A stretch of 47,301 nt of DNA. Origin: Bacillota bacterium. GTDB taxonomy: Bacteria; Bacillota; Sulfobacillia; Sulfobacillales; Sulfobacillaceae. This document shows positions 17,290 through 26,104 of the stretch, piece after piece. Under the pieces are notes generated by a model. That model did no database searches and was not told where the DNA came from. It worked only from the letters and a program-made list of their open reading frames with translations. Made by a program: the position numbers and the translations under genes. The first letter of the stretch is position 1; every line of letters begins with the position of its first letter. The stretch lies in contig JAPNUR010000025.1 in assembly GCA_026627385.1 (NCBI GenBank), forward strand, positions 1 to 47,301, written 5' to 3'.

Positions 17290-18582
17290 ATGAGCATGAG
17301 CGAAGGCGAAAAGGTGTTTAAAGATCCGGTTCACGGCTATATTTACGTGCACGACCCGCTCATCTGGGACCTCATTAACACCCGAGAGATGCAGCGCTTG
17401 CGGCGCATTCGTCAGTTGGGCACCACCTATTTTGCCTATCCCGGCGGGGACCATAGCCGTTTTTCGCATTCGCTGGGCGTTTACGAAGTGATTCGGCAAA
17501 TGATTCACGCCTTTGACCGGAACGGCTACCCTTGGCCTCATGACTACGACCGGTTGGTGATGGTCGCGGGCCTCCTGCACGACGTGGGGCATGCTCCGTT
17601 CTCTCATGCGCTGGAAAAATTTCTTCAGCGCCGCCATGAATGGTGGAGCGTGGCGCTCATTGAAAGCCCGGTCACCGAGGTGCATCAAGTGTTGGAATCG
17701 CAGCAACCAGGACTTGCCAAAGCGGTGGCGGACGTGATCGCCAAGCGATTTCCTAGTCCGTTGGCGGTCTCCTTAGTGAGCGGCCAGTTAGATGCTGACC
17801 GGCTGGATTACCTGATGCGGGACTCATTGGCGACAGGGGTGGATTACGGTAAGTTTGACTTGGCGCGCATCATTCGCGTGCTGCAGCCGCTCGAGGATCG
17901 CCTCGTGGTGCGCCAGAGCGCGCTGCATACGGTGGAAGCGTATCTCTTGGCCCGTTATTTCATGTATTGGCAAGTCTACTTTCATCCGGTCAGTCGGGCC
18001 GGTGAAGTCCTCCTTAGGGGTATCCTGGATCGGGCGCGCACCCTGTTGTCGGCGGGCGAATCCTTGTTGATGCCGCACCCCGCCTTGTTGCCGTTCGTGA
18101 CCGGAGAGTTGACCGTTGAGGAGTACCTCGCCATGGACGACATGATTTTGTATACCGCGTTTGCTAGCTGGCAAGACGGGCCGGATCCGATTTTACGCGA
18201 TTTGTGCCAACGCTTTCTCTACCGGCGCCTCTTCAAAGAGGTTCCGTGGTCGCAGGTGGCTCCCCTGGGGATTGACACCATTCGCGACTTGGTGCGCGCC
18301 CATGGCTACGATCCGGGTTACTATTGTGTAGTCGACGAAACGAGTACCGTTTATTATGATTACTATTTGGGAAGCGATCGCGAGCCAAATCACGCCAATG
18401 CCATTTGGCTGTACGATAAACGGAGCGGCAGAATTACGGAAGTCTCCAGCGTGTCACTGCCGATTCAAGCGATCGCGAGCGAGCATCGTCCGTTGCGACG
18501 CCTATACGTGCCGGAGGACGTCTGGCGCGATCCGGCGTTCCAGCATATAGTGCAGGAGCAGGACCGCAGAGGTGCCAGTTAA
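17290..18582 (+). CDS. HD-domain phosphohydrolase (YwfO/SAMHD1-like)
   Basis: HD-superfamily protein of about 430 residues. The metal-binding set is visible: H in RFSHSLGVYE, HD in AGLLHDVGHAPFSH and a later D in QLDADRLDYLMRD. This architecture and the opening KVFKDPVHGYI match the YwfO/EF1143 group related to dNTP triphosphohydrolases such as SAMHD1. It probably hydrolyses (d)NTPs and helps control nucleotide pools. Three in-frame ATGs lie close together at 17284, 17290 and 17296; the second has the best spacing to the GGGGGG ribosome binding site. No operon partner is obvious. Confidence 0.88.
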   Translation: MSMSEGEKVFKDPVHGYIYVHDPLIWDLINTREMQRLRRIRQLGTTYFAYPGGDHSRFSHSLGVYEVIRQMIHAFDRNGYPWPHDYDRLVMVAGLLHDVGHAPFSHALEKFLQRRHEWWSVALIESPVTEVHQVLESQQPGLAKAVADVIAKRFPSPLAVSLVSGQLDADRLDYLMRDSLATGVDYGKFDLARIIRVLQPLEDRLVVRQSALHTVEAYLLARYFMYWQVYFHPVSRAGEVLLRGILDRARTLLSAGESLLMPHPALLPFVTGELTVEEYLAMDDMILYTAFASWQDGPDPILRDLCQRFLYRRLFKEVPWSQVAPLGIDTIRDLVRAHGYDPGYYCVVDETSTVYYDYYLGSDREPNHANAIWLYDKRSGRITEVSSVSLPIQAIASEHRPLRRLYVPEDVWRDPAFQHIVQEQDRRGAS

Positions 18583-18757
18583 GGTTCGGTGTGGTCGAAG
18601 CTAGGGATGCCGGGAGATTGGTCAGAGTCGGTCAATGCGGTAAGGTCATTTTTGGGGGCGGTGGGGGAGGATAGCGCACTGGTCCTTCTGAAGCCCGGGA
18701 TTATGTTGCCTAAGGGAACGCCTCACGCTTAAGGGCACGAAGAAAGGACGAGAGTTT

Positions 18758-19753
18758 TTGCGAGTGGCATTAATCATTCCAGAGGATACGCCGCCTACGG
18801 GGGGCAACAGTATCTCGGCTCAGCGCGTGCAAGAGGGGCTTGAGCAAGCCGGGCACGAGGCTTATGTGATCCGGTATGAACCCGGGATCCGTGGGTACGA
18901 TGTGTACCATGCGTGGAACGCCAGTCGCGTGGGGGCGCGGCTAGTCGAAGAGGGGATTAACCCCGAGCAAATTGTGGCCACATGGACCGGCACCGATTTG
19001 TGGCAGGATTGGGTTGCCGATCCGCTGGCCCTAAAGCGGCGTATTGCACCCATCCGTTACCAAGTGACTTTTACGGAGGATGCGCGGGCGCGACTCTTGC
19101 GGGATGCGCCGGAATGGGACAGTCGTCTGGTGGTGATTCCGCCGTCGGTGGATATTGAGCATTTTCATCCCGAGGGTCCCCGTGAGGAGGCGCCGCACCC
19201 GCTATTTCTGTTGGCCGGGGGTGTGCGCCCGGTCAAACGTTCGGCGTGGGCCATTGACCTAGTGGCGGCACTGAGGGAGAGGCTGCATCGCGAGTATTTT
19301 TTGGCCATTGCAGGGCCCGTGCGGGAACAGGGGGAATGGCAGCGCGTGCTGCAGAAGGCCCGCGGTCGAGCCTGGGTCCGCCTGTTGGGCGATTTGTCCC
19401 GGACAGAGATGCCCCGATGGTACCGGGCTGCCGATTATTTTCTCAACACATCGGCTGTGGAAGGGGTCTCGAACGCGATTATGGAAGCCATGTCGTCGGC
19501 TGCGTTGGTGTTGGCCACCGACATTCAGGGGAACCGGGCGCTCATCGATCATGGTCGAACCGGTCTCTTGTTTCAGGACGAAGAGGACTTCATTCGTCAA
19601 GTCGAAGCCATTGAACGAGACCCAGAGAAGCGGGCGACGCTGAAGGCGAATGCCCGTCGACAAATCGTCGGCCGTCACTCGCTGGTTCACGAGGTGAAGC
19701 GTTACGAGCGCTTGTACGAGGACTGCGTGAGCGTGAGGGGGTGCTGCCGCTGA
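18758..19753 (+). CDS. GT4-family glycosyltransferase
   Basis: Retaining glycosyltransferase with a GT-B fold, 331 residues. The C-terminal nucleotide-sugar domain shows GGVRPVKR at 154-161 and the E-x7-E motif (E235, E243 in EGVSNAIME), both typical of GT4. It starts with TTG behind AAAGGA; the opening RVALIIPEDTPPTGGNSISAQR is the usual first strand and loop of the acceptor domain. Its end overlaps the following deacetylase-like gene by 13 bases, so the pair is coupled. Donor and acceptor sugars are unknown. No polymerase or flippase is nearby. Confidence 0.88.
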   Translation: MRVALIIPEDTPPTGGNSISAQRVQEGLEQAGHEAYVIRYEPGIRGYDVYHAWNASRVGARLVEEGINPEQIVATWTGTDLWQDWVADPLALKRRIAPIRYQVTFTEDARARLLRDAPEWDSRLVVIPPSVDIEHFHPEGPREEAPHPLFLLAGGVRPVKRSAWAIDLVAALRERLHREYFLAIAGPVREQGEWQRVLQKARGRAWVRLLGDLSRTEMPRWYRAADYFLNTSAVEGVSNAIMEAMSSAALVLATDIQGNRALIDHGRTGLLFQDEEDFIRQVEAIERDPEKRATLKANARRQIVGRHSLVHEVKRYERLYEDCVSVRGCCR

Positions 19754-21066
19754 GCGCGCGGGGGTTCATCCGCTTCGATGTGGAGGATTTCTTGACGCCA
19801 GAATCGGATGACGCACTCTTAGCGATGATGGAGAGCATGCGGCGGGTAGGGCTGCCGGGTTCTTATGGGCTGGTGGGGAAAAAGGTCTCGGCACTAAAAA
19901 GTCGTGGGCGCTTTGAGATTTTGGCGCGTTTAAGTGAGGAGCGTTCGATTGGCTTTCATTCCACGAGTCACAGCGAGCATCCCACCTTGGCGGAGGCGCT
20001 GGCTCCTTTGGATTACGCGACTGCCCGACACCATTTTGTGGAGCGGGAACGCGAAGGCGTGGAGATTGTGAAACAGTGGGTGAAAGCGCCGCAGTACTTT
20101 ACCCAGCCTGGAGGCAACTGGGTGCCGGAGGCGTTGGAGGCGCTCCCCGCCTTGGGGATGGACCTCTTTTTTGCCGATTCCTTTAACAGTTATGTCGTTG
20201 ACCTTATGGAACCGTACTGGTACGGGGACGTAATGCATTTATCCTTTCCTGTGGTCAATCCGCGGCCTTTTGGCCTGGGGCTGCCCCATAACTTGGATGA
20301 GGCGATTAGGCTCGTGGATGACCATGTCCGCCGGTGGCCAGACGGCATGTTCATGATCATGTTGCATCCGACGGAGCTCGTGAGCACCGCCTTTTGGGAT
20401 GCGGTGAATTATGCCCAGGGGAGCACGCGTCATCCGCTTACACCGGCCCCCCTCCGAAGTGCTGACGACCAACGGCGTGCCTTGGAGAGTTTTGAGACAT
20501 ACTTAGAAGAACTGTCCCGTTTGCCGGTGGAGTGGTGGGACGTGGCCACCTTGAAAGAACGGGTGATGCCGCGTGAACCGGTGCTGGTATTGCGCCAGGA
20601 ATTAGAGGTTCAGCTGCGGCGTCACGGCTGGGGGCCCCTTACAGTGACTCGCGGAACGTTGTCGGCCGCGGAGGCGGTGTATGCGTTGGCGAAGCAGGAG
20701 GTCACCGGCGCGGAAGCGGTCACCGTCCATTACGTCGGGCCGCCTGACGTTTATGATGATCGCGCCGAAGAATTCGACGCAATGCCGTCTTTAGAAGCCA
20801 CGCAACGGTTTGCGCGGGCCGTCGTTGATGGGGTGGAACGGACAGGTCGTTTGCCGTCAGAGCCAGTCGCTGGGCTGACGTGGCGCGCGGGCATGGCGGG
20901 ATTGGTGCAGGAACCGTTGCCTCTGCGTTTTTTGTCGTTCATTAAAGAACCTGGGGCCTTGCATTGGGACTGGCCGATTTTTCCGAAGGGCTTTTCTCCC
21001 TGGCGCCTTTGGAAGGATGCGAGGCGGTTGGCGTGGACGTTGAAACCGGCCCGTCTTACCCCGTAA
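19741..21066 (+). CDS. Polysaccharide deacetylase-like (NodB fold) protein
   Basis: A 441-residue protein whose N-terminal half looks like a NodB-type carbohydrate esterase: FDVEDF at 12-17 with the catalytic/metal aspartates, then GFHSTSHSEHP with H73 and H77 as the metal-binding HxxxH pair, and TQPGGNW as a third motif. The C-terminal part (about residues 270-441) is unusual for the family, has no recognisable domain and ends in a basic patch. There is no signal peptide, so the substrate would be cytosolic, unlike most chitin or peptidoglycan deacetylases. Overlap with the GT4 gene suggests that the two act on one glycoside or glycolipid. Confidence 0.7.
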   Translation: MLPLSARGFIRFDVEDFLTPESDDALLAMMESMRRVGLPGSYGLVGKKVSALKSRGRFEILARLSEERSIGFHSTSHSEHPTLAEALAPLDYATARHHFVEREREGVEIVKQWVKAPQYFTQPGGNWVPEALEALPALGMDLFFADSFNSYVVDLMEPYWYGDVMHLSFPVVNPRPFGLGLPHNLDEAIRLVDDHVRRWPDGMFMIMLHPTELVSTAFWDAVNYAQGSTRHPLTPAPLRSADDQRRALESFETYLEELSRLPVEWWDVATLKERVMPREPVLVLRQELEVQLRRHGWGPLTVTRGTLSAAEAVYALAKQEVTGAEAVTVHYVGPPDVYDDRAEEFDAMPSLEATQRFARAVVDGVERTGRLPSEPVAGLTWRAGMAGLVQEPLPLRFLSFIKEPGALHWDWPIFPKGFSPWRLWKDARRLAWTLKPARLTP

Positions 21067-21124
21067 GGGAATGGGGACGGGCTGGTGAGGATTTGCCAGT
21101 GAGCGGACGAGGAGGGTTAACGAC

Positions 21125-22138
21125 GTGAAGGCCATACGCATCCACGAACCGGGAGATATTTCCGTATTGCGGTATGAAGACGTTGACACGCCGGAGCCAG
21201 GGGTCGGAGAGGTACGGGTCCGACTTCGCGCGGCGGGTGTGAACCATCGGGACATATGGGTTCGCCAAGGTCTCTTTGGCGCCTTTCCTCAGCCGGTCAT
21301 CCCCGGCAGCGATGGGGCAGGGGAAGTGGATGCGATTGGTGCCGGTGTCACCCGGTGGGCCGTGGGTCAAAAGGTGGTCATTAATCCAGGGTTGTCGTGC
21401 GGCATGTGTCGCGCCTGTCTCCGCGGTGACCAGCCAGCCTGCCCGGCTTTTCACATTTACGACGGTACTTACGCCGAGTATGCCGTAGTGCCTGAAGCGA
21501 ACCTGGTGGCCATGCCGGGAGGGCTGACGTTTGCTGAGGCGGCCAGCATTGGCATTCCGTATGTGACGGCCGAAGATTTTTTGATACGCGCAGGGGCCAT
21601 GCCCGGACAAACATTGCTGTTGTGGGGGGCCACGGGCGGTTTGGGGCTCGCCACGTTACAACTCGCGAAATTGCGGGGAATGCGCGTCTTGGCGGTGACG
21701 CGCAATCAAAGCCGGGCGGACCGCCTGCGTCAGTTTGGGGCCGATGAGGTGATTTTGTATGCGCCGGGGGATGATGTGTCCGACGCTGTGCTAGGCATGA
21801 CGCAAGGGCGCGGTGTGGACATCGTGGTGGATTCGGTGGGGCGCGAAAGCTTTTTCCAATCGTTGAGTGCCGTCCAGCGCGGGGGCGTCGTTGTCACCGT
21901 GGGAGCCACCACCGGGGGACAAGTCACGATCGAACTCGGGCGCCTGTTTCGTCATCGGATCACGGTTTTAGGGGCGTTCATGGGGAGTACCTCGGTGTTG
22001 CCGCGGTTATTACCGCTGTTTTCCCGTGGCGTCTTAGTTCCTGTGATTGACAACACCTTTCCGCTCGAACAAGCCGATCAGGCGCACGATCAATTAGAGC
22101 ATCAGGGGGTCTTTGGAAAACTTATCCTCAGCGTGTAA
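21125..22138 (+). CDS. MDR-family quinone oxidoreductase/alcohol dehydrogenase-like
   Basis: Medium-chain dehydrogenase/reductase of 337 residues. The structural-zinc cysteines C92, C95, C98 and C106 are present in CGMCRACLRGDQPAC. The catalytic-zinc ligands of alcohol dehydrogenases are not: the usual Cys is N40 in GVNHRD and GHE is replaced by GSDGAGE, so it is probably not a zinc-dependent alcohol dehydrogenase but an NAD(P)H-dependent quinone or enone reductase. The Rossmann loop GATGGLGLATLQLAK is clear. Start GTG follows AGGAGGG. It stands alone after the deacetylase-like gene. Confidence 0.85.
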   Translation: MKAIRIHEPGDISVLRYEDVDTPEPGVGEVRVRLRAAGVNHRDIWVRQGLFGAFPQPVIPGSDGAGEVDAIGAGVTRWAVGQKVVINPGLSCGMCRACLRGDQPACPAFHIYDGTYAEYAVVPEANLVAMPGGLTFAEAASIGIPYVTAEDFLIRAGAMPGQTLLLWGATGGLGLATLQLAKLRGMRVLAVTRNQSRADRLRQFGADEVILYAPGDDVSDAVLGMTQGRGVDIVVDSVGRESFFQSLSAVQRGGVVVTVGATTGGQVTIELGRLFRHRITVLGAFMGSTSVLPRLLPLFSRGVLVPVIDNTFPLEQADQAHDQLEHQGVFGKLILSV

Positions 22139-22154
22139 GGCCGTAACCGGGCGG

Positions 22155-22191
22155 CCCGGGATGACGGGCGGGGCTGAATACCCATCCCGGG
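22155..22191. repeat. Inverted repeat between convergent genes
   Basis: CCCGGGATG (22155-22163) and CATCCCGGG (22183-22191) can form a 9-bp stem with a 19-base loop. It lies between two convergent genes, so it may act as a weak two-way terminator, but no T-run follows. Confidence 0.4.
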
Positions 22192-22296
22192 CGGCCATGG
22201 CGGGCTCGTTACGCTGAAACGGCGTGGCGGGCATTGGCTTTGCTTAGGAGGCCGCCCCCCATTACCCATCCTTTGCCGAGCCAAGAGAAGACCGCA

Positions 22297-23235
22297 TTAT
22301 TGAGCGGGACTTAAGACGAGCACTTTGAGCTCTCCTTGGTGCGTGCGCACGGCGACAATGCGCGTGCCAGGCTTGAGGGCGGTGGGGGCTGCCTTGGGGT
22401 GCCCCGGCCACTGAATGTCGGTCTTGGTGTCCAGCGGAATGGTAACCGTGCCCAGATGATTGGTCAAAGTCAAATCCTTAGGAGACACGGCAATCACTTC
22501 GCCAGCGGTTCCGCGCTCTAAGGTTTTCGCCCATGCTTCAGCGGGATCGCCGAACACCATCAAGACTTCTCGGTTGAGGGGATTCAAGCACGCCATGACT
22601 GTTTGCCCCGGGTTAAGCCGGCTCAGTTCGGCTGTGAGCGACGGCGGCAGCGTGCCGAGATTGTACGTCAGGGTTCCGTAGCGGTCGGAAGTTAATGTGA
22701 GTGTCGTGGGGGTTTTGGCTTCCACGACGGTTCGAACCATCAACGGACGGGCGGCGACGGCGGTCACGTTGACTCCCTGGGGACTTTGAGGGCCGAACGT
22801 TAAGACGCGCTCGCCGGGCGTCAGACGCGCCAAGCCTAGCAGCAAAGGATGGCTGCCATGAAGCGTCACCAGCCCTCGATGCTTGGTGGCCACTTGCCAC
22901 AGTGAGCCCGACTGCACCAACGTGCCTGTGGCTGCGGGATGCACGACTAACAGGGGACTGGCCTGATTTGTTTGCCACAAGGATACCGTTTCGCCTACCT
23001 TGAGGATATCCTTGGGGGCGGGATAGACGCTGGCGCGGACCAGAACTTGGCTCAGGCCAACCTGCTGCTCGAGCCCATCGCTATGCTTAATGACGACCGT
23101 GGACGGGGTGACGGCACTGACGGTTTCAAACCCGTGATCCCAGAGCGGCAGGCGCGATTTGGCACTGGCGGGCACGCTCAGGGCTACCGTCATGATGCCA
23201 ATGCTGAGGGTGGTGACAAGCGTGAACGGTTTCAT
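22297..23235 (-). CDS. Secreted protein of unknown function
   Basis: A 312-residue protein with a clear signal peptide (MKPFTLVTTLSIGIMTVALS then VPASAKS, cleavage after ASA). The rest is predicted beta-rich and built of repeated units of about 60 residues, each with a V-K/T-I core and segments such as KVGETVSLW, TPGERVLTFG and LNPGQTVMAC. I do not recognise a family; the repeats look like small beta-barrel (OB or DUF5666-like) modules. The ATG at 23235 follows AAGGAGG; a longer frame extending into the neighbouring kinase gene is not used. It is downstream of an OmpR/HK pair on the same strand and may be a target of it. Confidence 0.75.
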   Translation of the reverse strand: MKPFTLVTTLSIGIMTVALSVPASAKSRLPLWDHGFETVSAVTPSTVVIKHSDGLEQQVGLSQVLVRASVYPAPKDILKVGETVSLWQTNQASPLLVVHPAATGTLVQSGSLWQVATKHRGLVTLHGSHPLLLGLARLTPGERVLTFGPQSPQGVNVTAVAARPLMVRTVVEAKTPTTLTLTSDRYGTLTYNLGTLPPSLTAELSRLNPGQTVMACLNPLNREVLMVFGDPAEAWAKTLERGTAGEVIAVSPKDLTLTNHLGTVTIPLDTKTDIQWPGHPKAAPTALKPGTRIVAVRTHQGELKVLVLSPAQ

Positions 23236-23371
23236 AACATCCTCCTTGGTGGTGATAAGGGGTAGTGTGCACGCTGCGCCAAAAAATATGCCATGAGTTC
23301 TCAAATTTGGTTGCCGCTGTGAAAGGGGCGGGATCTCTAGAAAAGCCACGAGAAGAGAGACTGCCTGTGGC

Positions 23372-24787
23372 TCAAAGACCTCTGGAGTCTTGAGCGGCCA
23401 TCGAGCGCGGTAAGGTGAGGATGAAACGGGCTCCGTGCGGCGTGTTGGGCTCGACCGTGATGGTGCCCCTCTGGGCTTCCACGAGGCTTTTGACAATAGA
23501 AAGGCCGAGGCCGCTACCGCCCGACCGCGAAGTCCGGGCGCGGTCGCCGCGATAAAAGCGATCAAAAACGTGCGGCAGATCATCGGCAGGAATGCCGGGA
23601 CCGGTGTCCTCAATGGTGATCACCGCGGCCTCGCCCTGCTCTGTCACGCGAATGCTGACGTTAGTGTCCGGCGGCGTGTACTGTTGGATGTTGTCCAAGA
23701 GATTAAACAGCACTTCCGTCAGCCGATCCGGATCCGCCATGACCTCGACCGGTTGGACATCCATGTGGAGCGTGCGGGGCTGAATGAGGCGTTGAATATC
23801 CCCCGCGAGCTCTCCTAGCCAGGCGTCCAGGGTGACCCGCACCAGGTGAATTTGCGAGGTGGGCGCGTTATCAATGCGCGACAGGGTTAACAGTTGGTTT
23901 ACGAGGCGCGCCATGCGCTGCCCTTGATTGCGGATGGCCTTCAGGCCGCGTTCTTCTTCTTCGGGCGTGAGTTCTCCTTTTGACATTAAATCGAGAAACC
24001 CGTTGATCGCGGTTAAGGGGGTGCGCAGTTCATGCGAGGCATCGGCAACAAAGCGACGCATTTGCTCCGACAATGCTTTTTCTTGGGCAAACAAGGCCTG
24101 AATGGAAGCGGCCATGCGATTGATGGATTCGCCCAGGTCGTAGAGCTCTGCTGGCGCATTGTCGATGCGAGTGACGTAACCAAACTCGCCCGCGGCAATG
24201 CGCTGGGTGCTTTCGCGAATTTGCTGTAACGGCCACAAGGTTTGGCGGACAGACAGCGAACCCAGCCAGCCGGATAGAATGAGGGCGAGAAATGCTAAAA
24301 ACGCGTACAGTTCCGCATCGCGCCGCAAAATATGGTGAATCGGCGTCACGGACGCCAATAACCAGACGTAGCCGCTAGGATAGTAGGGATTGCCAATGAC
24401 GGCGTCTACCACAACCCGATGATGCCAAATAAAGTAAGGGTCGTCATAGAGGGGGGGAACCGCCGACGGCAGTGTGGAGGACGACGCCATGACGTGCCCG
24501 AGGGCGTTGGTAATCACGACTTCGACACCGGGCGCGCGCAGTCGCGACACCAACACCTGGGCAATGCGGTTGAATCCCGCGATGCCGTGCGCGGCCAGAC
24601 TATGGTGGATAATGGGGGTGAGAACCGAGATGTCATCGCGCAGCGTGGTGGCCGTCGAGGAAAAGAGCACGGTCCGCAAGATTAAATATTGGCTGGCGCC
24701 CACCACCAGCAACAATGAAGCCAGCAGTAAAATTTGGCGGCCAATTAACTGATCCGTGAGGGTTCGCCGTTTGGGTTCGCTCTCCAC
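23372..24787 (-). CDS. Sensor histidine kinase (HAMP, HisKA)
   Basis: Membrane-bound kinase of 471 residues. Order of parts: transmembrane helix at about 18-40, an extracellular sensor of about 115 residues, a second helix at about 160-178, a HAMP linker to about 232, a HisKA domain with phosphorylated H252 in ADASHELRTPL, and a HATPase domain with NLLDNIQQY and DTGPGI. The GTG at 24787 is chosen because GGGAG lies eight bases before it and it begins just after the response regulator stop. The signal it senses is unknown; the sensor domain has no recognised fold. Pairs with the OmpR-type regulator upstream. Confidence 0.92.
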   Translation of the reverse strand: MESEPKRRTLTDQLIGRQILLLASLLLVVGASQYLILRTVLFSSTATTLRDDISVLTPIIHHSLAAHGIAGFNRIAQVLVSRLRAPGVEVVITNALGHVMASSSTLPSAVPPLYDDPYFIWHHRVVVDAVIGNPYYPSGYVWLLASVTPIHHILRRDAELYAFLAFLALILSGWLGSLSVRQTLWPLQQIRESTQRIAAGEFGYVTRIDNAPAELYDLGESINRMAASIQALFAQEKALSEQMRRFVADASHELRTPLTAINGFLDLMSKGELTPEEEERGLKAIRNQGQRMARLVNQLLTLSRIDNAPTSQIHLVRVTLDAWLGELAGDIQRLIQPRTLHMDVQPVEVMADPDRLTEVLFNLLDNIQQYTPPDTNVSIRVTEQGEAAVITIEDTGPGIPADDLPHVFDRFYRGDRARTSRSGGSGLGLSIVKSLVEAQRGTITVEPNTPHGARFILTLPRSMAAQDSRGL

Positions 24788-24788
24788 C

Positions 24789-25466
24789 TTAATCTCCCAG
24801 TCGGTAGCCGAATCCTCGCACTGTCTGAATGACCGACTTTTGCCGATCACGAATTTTCTCGCGCAGAGACGAAATGTGTACCTCCACCAAATTGTCGTCG
24901 CCGGGGAAGTCGTATCCCCACACATGCTGAAGAATTTGGGTCTTGGATAGCACGCGGCCGGGATTTAAGAGTAAGTAGCGCAAGAGTTCATATTCCTTGG
25001 CCGTCAGCTGCACCAGCTCATCGCCCACCGTCACCCGGTGACTGGTATCATCCATCCGGATCTCGGCGAATTCCCAAACGGCCGTTTCCGGCCGTTGGAT
25101 CCGCCGCAACCCGGCGTTCAGGCGTGCCACCAACTCGTCAAATTCGAAGGGTTTGACCAGGTAGTCGTCGGCTCCGTCGTCGAGCCCTTGGACGCGGTCG
25201 GTGACGGCGTCGCGAGCGGTCAAAATGAGGATGTAAAGATGCGGATCTTGGCGCAGACGACGGGTTAACTGAAACCCATCCTCGCCTGGCAGCATCACGT
25301 CCACAATCGCGGCATGGGGCACAAAGGCGCCCACCAGATTCAAGGCTTCCTTGGCGTCTTGGGCCGCTTTCACCTCGAAGCCGCGGTGGGAGAGACCAAT
25401 CGTCAGGAGGTCGCGTATGGATTCTTCGTCGTCCACCACCAAGATTCGCGCTTTAGCTGCCATCAC
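24789..25466 (-). CDS. OmpR-family response regulator
   Basis: Two-domain transcription factor of 225 residues. The receiver domain has the acidic pair DD at 12-13, phospho-acceptor D56 in VDVMLPGEDG, T83 and K105 in LVKPF. The C-terminal winged helix shows ELVQLTAKEYELLRYLL and the recognition region VEVHISSLREKI, as in OmpR/PhoB. It is the partner of the kinase that follows it and precedes it in the transcript. Its start overlaps the stop of the small upstream gene (ATGA). Confidence 0.95.
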   Translation of the reverse strand: MMAAKARILVVDDEESIRDLLTIGLSHRGFEVKAAQDAKEALNLVGAFVPHAAIVDVMLPGEDGFQLTRRLRQDPHLYILILTARDAVTDRVQGLDDGADDYLVKPFEFDELVARLNAGLRRIQRPETAVWEFAEIRMDDTSHRVTVGDELVQLTAKEYELLRYLLLNPGRVLSKTQILQHVWGYDFPGDDNLVEVHISSLREKIRDRQKSVIQTVRGFGYRLGD

Positions 25467-25852
25467 GCTTTATCCAGCGGGTGCGGGGACAAAAAGTACT
25501 CGGCCGTGTCCCAGCCGGCCCGCGCAATGACCCGATCCAAGAGGCGCCGATCCCCGTAGAGCCATTCCACTTCGTGTGCGAAATCCGGCGGCGGATCCGG
25601 AAGCGCATCGCGAAAATGGGTGTGGAGGGAAATGCGCACGTTCAAATGCGCGGCCACGCGGTTAGCCTCGTCCACCGTCAGTTCGCTAAACGGCTTGGCC
25701 GTGCCTAAAATGGCTTCGGTAATATCCAGTTCGTCGACAAAATTTTGCGACTGTGCCGCATGGTACTGATCGACCAGTTCGTTCAGCCGATGCTCCTGGT
25801 TGGGGGTGATAGGGCGATTGGGCGCGTACCCCCACGAACGCAGAAACGGCAT
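25463..25852 (-). CDS. Unknown 129-residue protein, coupled to a two-component system
   Basis: Soluble protein without a recognised domain. It is rich in acidic residues and contains the segments QEHRLNELVDQYHAAQSQNF and FAHEVEWLYGDRRLLDRVI, predicted mostly helical. Start ATG follows a ribosome binding site (AGGAG) and its stop overlaps the response regulator start by four bases, so it is the first gene of a three-gene operon. It could be an accessory or regulatory component of the two-component system, but nothing in the sequence proves it. Confidence 0.72.
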   Translation of the reverse strand: MPFLRSWGYAPNRPITPNQEHRLNELVDQYHAAQSQNFVDELDITEAILGTAKPFSELTVDEANRVAAHLNVRISLHTHFRDALPDPPPDFAHEVEWLYGDRRLLDRVIARAGWDTAEYFLSPHPLDKA

Positions 25853-25974
25853 GATGCTCCTCCTTTATTCTTTAACGTGACGATCGTCGAAAGACGATGC
25901 GCTCAGCCTTTGCTATTATTGTGCAATTTGCGGGTGGCGCTGTCTAGTCATGAAGGCTCCTGACGCGGAGGAAC

Positions 25975-26021
25975 GCGCCATCAAGGGATCCCGACGCTGG
26001 GTCGGGATCCCTTGATGGCGC
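25975..26021. repeat. Perfect 21-bp inverted repeat with 5-base loop
   Basis: The left arm at 25975-25995 (core ATCAAGGGATCCC) pairs perfectly with 26001-26021 around the loop GCTGG. It lies between two divergent genes, so a simple terminator role is unexpected, and no T-run follows on either strand. It may be a structured element, a remnant of a mobile element, or the end of a short unseen transcript. Confidence 0.85.
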
Positions 26022-26104
26022 CAAATTCGAAGCCTTTTCTTGGGAGAGCTGGTTGGTTATACTAGGTCTGGGATATACCCATCACGCACGGGGGAGGTTT
26101 TCGC

